NCBI GenBank assembly: GCA_964493425.1
Contig: CAZBMW010000002.1
Location: 1 to 64,000 of the forward strand
Reading direction: 5' to 3'
Source: CAYLMG01 sp964493425
GTDB taxonomy: Bacteria > Planctomycetota > Phycisphaerae > Sedimentisphaerales > Anaerobacaceae
Length of the DNA stretch: 64,000 bases
The translations under genes and the position numbers were made by a program. Within the stretch, counting starts at the first letter, position 1. The number at the start of each line of letters is the position of its first letter. Shown piece by piece: positions 58,386-64,000 of the stretch. The notes under the pieces are model-generated. The model made no database searches, was not told the DNA's origin, and saw only the letters and a list, made by a program, of their open reading frames with translations.

Positions 58386-59381
58386 TCAGGTTACATTGGC
58401 GATAATTGGTTTTAGAGACTGGTAATCGGCTGTGCCGGCGCCGGCTGACTGCGCTTTTGCAAGATAGGGCAGGTCGGCGGGTTTCAGGCCTAGCAGTGAA
58501 CAGCCGAAAGAATCCGCAGCGACGGGGTCACAACTTGCGATGATGGTATCGGTTCTTTTTAAATCCGAGAACGAGCCGCCGGTCGGGCCATTAGTCACCA
58601 TAGTTTCGGTTCCGTCGAGTATTATAAGGGTCGGCTTTACGAGCATAACGAGCTCGGCGATGATTGTGTTGATGTCCTGATGAAAGATGTTGCGTCGGCC
58701 GCCGAGCAGGCCATAAAAGTTTTTCATAGACATCGAAGCAACTGCCCTGCTGTGACTTTTTACAGGTGCAATCCCGATGAGCTTGTCAGCTTTAGCGAGC
58801 GGTTCGTAAAGGACAGGCCAGTTTTTGATGTATTTGGATTTCTGAAGTGTTGTTGGTCTGAACACGTTTAGCTTCGGCAGGATGACTTCGGCACCAGCTT
58901 CGGTGGCGGCTTTGCCGATTTGTGTTATTGTAAAACAGCTCGCGGGATTGTTGATGGGGTTATCAGTAACGTAAACCTGCTTTGCCTGAGCCCTGCTGTA
59001 GCAAAGCCGTATAACCTCGGCGACGAGTTCGGGATTTGTAGTAGCACCGAGAGCAGGCACGGAAGTGAATGCGACGTTGGGCTTTATTACGACGGTTTCA
59101 TCAGGCTTTACAAATCGTTCTATCCCGCCGAGCAAATCGATGGCTTTATCGACGGTTTTTACCCTGTCACGGCCTTTGACAATACTGATAGCCCGGCCCG
59201 GCGTTGCAGGGACGGAAAAGTCAGGTATGGTGACAAGCTCCGAGGGCGGCTGAGCAGAAGGGCCTTGCTTATCGTAGAGAGTTTTAGCTAATACGGAAGC
59301 AGCGGCGATGGACAGGCCGGCTTTGGCAGCCCTTGCGAGAAACTTTCTGCGGTTTAGTTGTTGCTCATTCTGCTCGTTCAT
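58386..59381 (-). CDS. Tat-exported DUF362 protein
   Basis: Protein of 331 residues with a Tat signal (NRRKFLARAAKAGLSIAAAS, about 10-29) and the DUF362 core: VVIKPNVAF, VYVTDNPI, GIAPVKSHSRAVASMSMKNFYGLLGG, and ILDGTETMVTNGP. DUF362 proteins are often found with ferredoxin-like partners and are thought to take part in redox or cofactor reactions. The activity here is unknown. Its start overlaps the stop of the DUF6599-like gene by 4 bp, and the polyferredoxin gene follows by 13 bp. Confidence 0.84.
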   Translation of the reverse strand: MNEQNEQQLNRRKFLARAAKAGLSIAAASVLAKTLYDKQGPSAQPPSELVTIPDFSVPATPGRAISIVKGRDRVKTVDKAIDLLGGIERFVKPDETVVIKPNVAFTSVPALGATTNPELVAEVIRLCYSRAQAKQVYVTDNPINNPASCFTITQIGKAATEAGAEVILPKLNVFRPTTLQKSKYIKNWPVLYEPLAKADKLIGIAPVKSHSRAVASMSMKNFYGLLGGRRNIFHQDINTIIAELVMLVKPTLIILDGTETMVTNGPTGGSFSDLKRTDTIIASCDPVAADSFGCSLLGLKPADLPYLAKAQSAGAGTADYQSLKPIIANVT

Positions 59382-60373
59382 TTTTCGGTATCCGGTTTGA
59401 GAATATCATTCAGCAGTCGGGCGACCTTAACAGCGGTCTCGATATCGTCGGCTTCGTGAACGCCTGCCACGATACGGCCTTTGTTGAAAACAAGCTCGAT
59501 TGTGCCGTAGAAATCCAGCAGTCTTGCTTTGTCGATATCGATATCGGCAGACTTTTCTTCCGCGCCGGTATTGATAAGGAACTTACAATAGTCACGGACC
59601 AATTGTTCGGCGTTTCTCTCGTCGTGCCGTTTACTGAGAAAAATAGTAACGTTTGAGCTGTCGCTTTTATAAACTGCTGTGAAGGTATTATTGAAGCCGT
59701 CGAAGCCGAGTGCGCTTGCCGTATAAAATTTGATGCTGCCCGGTATTAAGTTATTTTCTGCAGCGATTAAGGGTTTCGGAAAAGAAAATTGTTTTTGGTC
59801 GGGCAGCGATGCGGAGAGCTGCTTGGCGAATTCGGTCATCGCATTGAAAAGGGGAATTGATTTGGCGGAGCCGATGAGCTCAATATAGTATTTGCCCTGC
59901 ACGAAAAGAATTGCGTTTTCAGTTCTGTAACCGAAGTTTGTTTCGAAACCAGACATTGGTGAGGCGTCCGGCCTTTTCTGGATGCTGAAAACGCTGAAGG
60001 CATTAGCGGGCTCAGCCATATCGTAAACGAAAAACTCAAACATCAACCGCTCGTTATTCCTACTTTTCAGCCAGTTCGTCAGGAGCTTCTCAAAGCCGGA
60101 ATCGACGTAAAAGGGGGCTTTGCCGTTAATCTTTTCATAGAGGTTTTCAGCATTATAGACGGCGATTTCAGAAAGCGGCTCGAAACCGGCGGGGACAATT
60201 GAGTCAAGAAGAGCGTCGAGGCTTTTCGGTTCGGCAGCGGCAACAATAATTGAAGAACTTTTAAGATTGAATTGCGGTATGAAGACTGAAAGACCGATAA
60301 TAAAAAGGACGGCTAATAAAAAAAGGCTGATAACCGATTCATAGCGAGGCGTTTTATGATGAGTCTGTATCAT
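59378..60373 (-). CDS. DUF6599-like anchored protein, first gene of the redox operon
   Basis: Protein of about 331 residues with one N-terminal membrane segment (about 12-32) and an extracytoplasmic alpha/beta domain containing GFEPLSEIAVYNAENLYEKINGKA and FEFFVYDMAEPANAFSVFS. This fits DUF6599-type proteins seen beside DUF362/polyferredoxin genes. Function unknown. The frame also has ATGs at 60400 and 60385. The one at 60373 is chosen for its GGAG spacing. The promoter is at 60423-60451. Confidence 0.7.
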   Translation of the reverse strand: MIQTHHKTPRYESVISLFLLAVLFIIGLSVFIPQFNLKSSSIIVAAAEPKSLDALLDSIVPAGFEPLSEIAVYNAENLYEKINGKAPFYVDSGFEKLLTNWLKSRNNERLMFEFFVYDMAEPANAFSVFSIQKRPDASPMSGFETNFGYRTENAILFVQGKYYIELIGSAKSIPLFNAMTEFAKQLSASLPDQKQFSFPKPLIAAENNLIPGSIKFYTASALGFDGFNNTFTAVYKSDSSNVTIFLSKRHDERNAEQLVRDYCKFLINTGAEEKSADIDIDKARLLDFYGTIELVFNKGRIVAGVHEADDIETAVKVARLLNDILKPDTEK

Positions 60374-60422
60374 TACAGGCTCCATAGTATTATAGTTCAT
60401 TAAGCCAAACTAAAACATTGGG

Positions 60423-60451
60423 ATTTTAATTAGTTTTTTGTGTTTTGTCAA
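60423..60451 (-). promoter_or_regulatory. promoter of the Tat redox operon
   Basis: On the minus strand a perfect TTGACA (60451-60446) and TAAAAT (60428-60423) are 17 bp apart. It drives the five-gene operon that ends at the terminator 54059-54080. Confidence 0.7.
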
Positions 60452-60495
60452 TCGCGGGCTTTTATCCAAGCGCATAAGAGCGGGCGATAAAGCTT

Positions 60496-60525
60496 ATTGA
60501 CAGGCCTGTTTTCGGTCCTGTATAA
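60496..60525 (+). promoter_or_regulatory. promoter of tatA-tatC
   Basis: Perfect TTGACA (60496-60501) and perfect TATAAT (60520-60525), 18 bp apart, divergent from the redox operon promoter 45 bp away. AAGGAG precedes the tatA ATG. No operator dyad is evident between the two promoters. Confidence 0.8.
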
Positions 60526-60553
60526 TGGTTTAGAATAAAATAAGGAGACTGAA

Positions 60554-60823
60554 ATGATTGAATATATTCGCTGCCTGGCATTCTGGACGCCTGGGCCGTT
60601 AGAGATTATTGTAATCCTTATTGTGGCACTTTTGATATTCGGCAGGCGGCTTCCGGAAATTGCCAGAAGCATAGGCAAGAGCCTGACAGAATTTAAAAAA
60701 GGTCTTCACGAGGCAAAAGAGACCAAAGACGAAATTGAAGAAGATGTAAAGCAAATCAAGGACGATGCAGTCAAAGAAACAAAGGGCACAAACGTCCCGG
60801 ATGACACTGATAAGACCGATTAG
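60554..60823 (+). CDS. tatA: Tat translocase subunit TatA/TatE
   Basis: Pore-forming component of the twin-arginine translocase, 89 residues. It has one N-terminal membrane helix (about 15-30), the hinge FGRRLPEIA, an amphipathic helix and an acidic, lysine-rich tail, all typical of TatA. No TatB-like longer protein is nearby, so this may be a minimal TatAC system. It is divergent from the operon of Tat-signal proteins. Confidence 0.93.
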   Translation: MIEYIRCLAFWTPGPLEIIVILIVALLIFGRRLPEIARSIGKSLTEFKKGLHEAKETKDEIEEDVKQIKDDAVKETKGTNVPDDTDKTD

Positions 60824-60864
60824 AGGCCCGGTCCGGCTTTGCCGGATGAATTCTGCATATCAAA

Positions 60865-61626
60865 ATGGGCGATAACAAAAAGAAAAACGACCCCCTTTCC
60901 AGTACAATGAGTCTGGGCGACCATCTTGAGGAGCTTCGGTCACGATTGCTCCTTGCGATTTTAGGGATTGTTATTTGCACGGTTATAAGTCTGTGGTTCA
61001 GCCGATACTTAATAATCTTTCTGCAAAAGCCTTACACAAACCTGATGGGTGACAAAGCGCTTCAGGCACTTTCGCTGACAGAGGGATTCGTCAGCTATGT
61101 AAAGATAGCCCTGATTGCAGGATTGGTGATATCTTCACCGTGGGTCTTCTACCAGGTATGGATGTTCGTGGCTGCGGGTCTGTATGCGCAAGAGAAGCGA
61201 TATGTGCATATAGCAGTACCTTTTTCGGCGGCGTTATTCATCGGGGGCGCTTTGTTCTTTCTTTTTGTGGTAGCACCAATTTCAATCGGATGGCTGGTAA
61301 AGGTCAACGACTGGCTCGGCCTGAATACGAATATCACCTTCAAAAACTATATAACCTTCGTAGCGGGCCTGATGCTTGTCTTCGGTGTCGCCTTTCAAAC
61401 CCCTACAGCGATATTCTTTTTGAACAGGAGCGGTCTGGTTTCGCTTTCTGCACTTAAAAGCGTGCGCAAGTACGTTATACTTGCCATTGTAATAATAGCA
61501 GCGATGGCTACGCCGCCGGACGTTGTAAGCCAAATTACACTTGCGATACCGATTTATCTTCTTTACGAGCTTGGCATACTGATAAGCTATTTTTCGATAA
61601 AGACAAAAGAAGCCAAAGACAGTTAG
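60865..61626 (+). CDS. tatC: Tat translocase subunit TatC
   Basis: Receptor of twin-arginine signals, 253 residues with six membrane helices. The N-terminal SLGDHLEELRSRLL region (family E-L-R-x-R) and YVKIALIAGLVISSPWVFYQVWMFVAAGLYAQEKRY are characteristic. A conserved proline/glutamate region follows (FQTPTAIFFLNRSGLVS). It lies 41 bp after tatA, and a 3-bp gap leads to the radical SAM gene, so the three are probably co-transcribed. Confidence 0.95.
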   Translation: MGDNKKKNDPLSSTMSLGDHLEELRSRLLLAILGIVICTVISLWFSRYLIIFLQKPYTNLMGDKALQALSLTEGFVSYVKIALIAGLVISSPWVFYQVWMFVAAGLYAQEKRYVHIAVPFSAALFIGGALFFLFVVAPISIGWLVKVNDWLGLNTNITFKNYITFVAGLMLVFGVAFQTPTAIFFLNRSGLVSLSALKSVRKYVILAIVIIAAMATPPDVVSQITLAIPIYLLYELGILISYFSIKTKEAKDS

Positions 61627-61629
61627 GCA

Positions 61630-63066
61630 ATGTTGACACTGATAAATACGAATATGATGCAGCCAGCGATAGGGCCTGTGGGTCTTGATTATATCGCAGG
61701 GGCTGCGAAAAGCGGCGGTATCAAGACCGAGCTGGTGGATTTGTGCCTCGAAAAAGATTACGAACAGGCTGTTGCGAAATATTTCAGCAGTAAAAGTCCC
61801 TCACTTGTGGGGCTGAGCTTTCGCAATGTTGACGACTGCTTCTGGCCGAGTGCTGAATGGTTTGTTCCCCAGCTCTGCAAAATAATAGACTCGATACGCG
61901 AATTATCGGATGCACCGATAGCTGTGGGCGGGGTCGGCTTTTCGATATTCGGTAAAGAGATAATAGAGAGCACTGGGGCTGATTTCGGCGTGGCCGGTGA
62001 TGGTGAGCAGGCGATTGTTGAGCTTTATAATCAATTGAACAATGGCAGAAAATTCAAGTCAATTAAGGGTCTGATTTGGCGAAGCGGTGATGAGATTATA
62101 TGTAACGGCAAGACCTGGCCTGAGAGGCTGTCACTGGCGGTCGAGAGAGATGCAGTTGATAATCGTGAATATTTCAGGCGTGGTGGGCAGTGCGGTTTTG
62201 AGACAAAGCGCGGATGCAACAGGGGATGTATATACTGTGCGGACCCTCTGGCGAAAGGCTCTGTGGCAAGAGTGAGAGAGCCAGCGGAGGTGGCTGATGA
62301 GGTGCAGAATCTGGTCAACCAGGGAATTGACGTTCTGCATACCTGCGATTCGGAATTTAATATACCCGTTGAGCACGCATTTGCGGTTTGTGAGGAATTG
62401 ATACGGCGCGGGCTTGGTGATAAGGTGCGCTGGTACACGTATATGACGGTTCGGCCGTTCGACGTCGCCCTTGCGCAGATTTGCAGGCAGGCCGGCTGTG
62501 TCGGGATAGATTTCACGACGGACTCGGCGTGTCCATCAATGCTGAAAACCTACAAGCAGACCCACGTAAAATCTGATATCGAGACTGCAGTACGATTGTG
62601 CAAAGACAACGGTATAAAAGTTTTGCTTGATTTGCTATTAGGCGGTCCCGGTGAGTCGCCGGCGTCGGTTGCGGAATCGATTGCTTTCTTCAAGCGATTG
62701 GAGGCTGATTGTTTTGGAGCTTCACTGGGCGTAAGGATTTACACGGGGACAGGGATGTCGAGCGTTGTAGCGGCAGAAGGCGATGCTGAAACGAATCCCA
62801 ATATAAAAAGAAAGTACGATGGGCCGGTTAACTTTTTCAAACCGACTTTTTACGTATCAAGCTCTCTTGGTGAAAGACCTGCACAGCTTGTGAAGGATTT
62901 GATTGACGGTGACAAGAGATTCTTCGAGCCTATGGTTGAAATTGAAAAAAGCGCACAGGGCAAATCGACCGACCATAATTATAACGACAATACCGAGCTT
63001 TTAGAGGCAATCAGGAAAGGTGCCCGCGGGGCATACTGGGATATCCTGCATCAGATTCGCACGTGA
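61630..63066 (+). CDS. B12-binding-domain radical SAM protein
   Basis: Protein of 478 residues with an N-terminal cobalamin-binding-like domain (about 1-150, GPVGLDYIAGAAKSGG and VGLSFRNVDD) and a radical SAM core with the CxxxCxxC cluster motif in GCNRGCIYC (about residues 195-203). The C-terminal third has SPASVAESIAFFKRLE and a TGTGM segment. This class methylates or rearranges varied substrates, and the reaction cannot be inferred here. The 3-bp gap after tatC suggests it belongs to the Tat operon. Confidence 0.85.
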   Translation: MLTLINTNMMQPAIGPVGLDYIAGAAKSGGIKTELVDLCLEKDYEQAVAKYFSSKSPSLVGLSFRNVDDCFWPSAEWFVPQLCKIIDSIRELSDAPIAVGGVGFSIFGKEIIESTGADFGVAGDGEQAIVELYNQLNNGRKFKSIKGLIWRSGDEIICNGKTWPERLSLAVERDAVDNREYFRRGGQCGFETKRGCNRGCIYCADPLAKGSVARVREPAEVADEVQNLVNQGIDVLHTCDSEFNIPVEHAFAVCEELIRRGLGDKVRWYTYMTVRPFDVALAQICRQAGCVGIDFTTDSACPSMLKTYKQTHVKSDIETAVRLCKDNGIKVLLDLLLGGPGESPASVAESIAFFKRLEADCFGASLGVRIYTGTGMSSVVAAEGDAETNPNIKRKYDGPVNFFKPTFYVSSSLGERPAQLVKDLIDGDKRFFEPMVEIEKSAQGKSTDHNYNDNTELLEAIRKGARGAYWDILHQIRT

Positions 63067-63105
63067 GCAAGCGTTTTTTGGCTATATTATCCTTATTTTT
63101 ACACT

Positions 63106-63161
63106 CCAAATGCACATTTGGGGAGCAGGGTGCGCTTGAAAAATTGTCCAAAAAAGGACAA
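63106..63161. promoter_or_regulatory. two palindromes upstream of the TPR gene
   Basis: CCAAATG-CA-CATTTGG (63106-63121) and TTGTCC-AAAAAA-GGACAA (63144-63161) lie 95-150 bp before the final gene. They could be operators or a weak terminator of the radical SAM transcript. No clear -10/-35 pair is seen nearby. Confidence 0.35.
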
Positions 63162-63254
63162 AGCCGTAATAAATCTGTAACAATCAGGACTTAGGATTAC
63201 GTGGTGAAGTTAACTATTTTTGTGTACGATATATTTAATGGAAAGGAGATAAAA

Positions 63255-64000
63255 ATGAAGAAGTTACTTTTTTTGGTCATTCTGGCGTTTTTTGCTTCTT
63301 TGGTGCCAGCTGGGGAGGCGAAAGAAGCTGCAGTTTTACTGCAGGATGCCCGCTATGCCGAGGATATCGAGGGCGATATTGACAAGGCAATCGGGCTTTA
63401 TGAGAAGGTGGTTCAGGAAGCTGGTGCCGATGCGAAAATAAGAGCACAAGCGATGTACCTTCAGGGTATGTGCTATCTCAAGAAGCAGGATGATATGGAG
63501 GCGCTGGAGGTATTAAGCAAATTGGTGGCAGAGTATCCCGAGCAGGCACAAATCGTCGCAAAGGCCAGGAGCACCATCGCAGAATTAAGCGATTCGGACC
63601 CGGCTTCCCTGATGCCGCCTGAAACGCTTTTGTACGTTGAGTTCGGCTCGCCGGGCAAGCAAATCGAGACCATACTCAACATGCTCAAGGGCACTCCCCT
63701 TGAAAATCCTCTCGCTGTGTTAGGACAGGGCGGTGGGGGATACGGCGGCTCATCCGGCGGTGGCGGCTATGGCGGGCCGCAAAATCCCGGTCAAGTCTTA
63801 AACGCGCTTTTCAACCCGAGTATGATAACCGAATTCAAAAAGATTCGCGGTATGGCGATCGGTATTACCGAAATAAGGCAGGATGGTCCGGCGGGGATTG
63901 TGGTTCTATACCCCGGTAAAAGCGATGCGCTTCGCGGCATGATTATGGCAGGACTGGGAATGATGGGGCAGTCGGCTGAACCTATTGAGGGGATGAAGAT
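63255..64000 (+). CDS. exported TPR-repeat protein (partial)
   Basis: Starts at ATG 63255 with AAAGGAGAT just upstream and runs off the window end without a stop (248 residues seen). A signal peptide (about 1-20, LLFLVILAFFASLVPAG) is followed by TPR-like helices (about 27-110) with AIGLYEKVVQEAG and AMYLQGMCYLKKQDDMEALEVLSKL. A glycine/tyrosine-rich linker (GGGGYGGSSGGGGYGG, about 158-173) leads into an unrecognised domain with RGMAIGITEIRQ. Function unknown. Similar exported TPR proteins in planctomycetes often sit near ECF sigma-factor genes, but none is visible here. Confidence 0.78.
   Translation, partial: MKKLLFLVILAFFASLVPAGEAKEAAVLLQDARYAEDIEGDIDKAIGLYEKVVQEAGADAKIRAQAMYLQGMCYLKKQDDMEALEVLSKLVAEYPEQAQIVAKARSTIAELSDSDPASLMPPETLLYVEFGSPGKQIETILNMLKGTPLENPLAVLGQGGGGYGGSSGGGGYGGPQNPGQVLNALFNPSMITEFKKIRGMAIGITEIRQDGPAGIVVLYPGKSDALRGMIMAGLGMMGQSAEPIEGMK

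Noticed and set aside
60625..60640. TGGCAC inside tatA as a sigma-54 site
   Set aside because: No TTGC follows at the right distance, and it lies within the membrane-helix codons.
1..64000. tRNA, rRNA, CRISPR arrays, transposases, integrases or attachment sites
   Set aside because: I looked in the gaps for cloverleaf arms, spaced identical repeats and transposase motifs and saw none.

Overview
The window reads as a chromosomal segment of a Gram-negative, LPS-making bacterium of the Planctomycetota, most likely a Phycisphaerae/Sedimentisphaerales-type lineage. This placement is inferred from gene content: an oversized SecA and YidC, a PilM-like operon with extended subunits, many Tat-exported oxidoreductases, an M56 sensor protease with secretin-like and pseudopilin-like parts, and low-complexity intergenic repeats of the kind seen in planctomycete genomes. 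LptB and HldD point to an outer membrane with LPS. No rRNA, tRNA, CRISPR array, transposase or prophage was found.

Layout. 0.2-2.2 kb: dnaK behind a textbook sigma-54 (-24/-12) promoter. 2.2-6.7 kb (minus): phosphoesterase, yidC, mnmE. 6.9-10.5 kb (plus): lptB, def, fmt, rsmB, then a DnaA-box-like cluster and dnaA (10.8-12.2 kb). 12.4-16.0 kb (minus): a YtrA-type GntR/ABC operon. 16.2-19.0 kb: a BlaI repressor with two TACA-NN-TGTA operators and a composite M56 protease. 19.1-24.1 kb: small enzymes, eno and an FtsB/DivIC-like neighbour. 24.1-32.6 kb: carbohydrate-active enzymes (GH51, GH2) and envelope proteins. 32.6-38.3 kb (minus): a PilM-type assembly operon. 38.4-39.8 kb: mtaB. 39.8-40.65 kb: a gene-free stretch built of low-complexity repeats. 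40.67-43.1 kb: a receiver-like gene with groES-groEL behind a second perfect sigma-54 promoter. 43.2-50.0 kb (plus): rnr, efp, secA. 50.0-53.7 kb (minus): tyrS, hldD and small genes. 53.8-63.1 kb: a very short gene with a strong promoter, then a five-gene Tat-exported redox operon divergent from tatA-tatC and a radical SAM gene. The window ends inside a secreted TPR protein.

Four points stand out. (1) dnaK and the groESL operon, 40 kb apart, share near-identical sigma-54 promoters (TGGCACANNNTTTGCACATCT), suggesting that an enhancer-binding protein controls the chaperones instead of CIRCE/HrcA or sigma-32. (2) The plus strand changes from C-rich to G-rich at about 40.5 kb, in the repeat-filled gap. 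This is the sign expected of a replication origin, and it lies 30 kb from dnaA. (3) SecA carries five degenerate WA-x3-F repeats where Escherichia coli SecA has one related segment. (4) The 54-61.6 kb region looks like a self-contained periplasmic redox module, in which three Tat-signal enzymes and a polyferredoxin with an internal twin-arginine segment sit beside their own Tat translocase genes.
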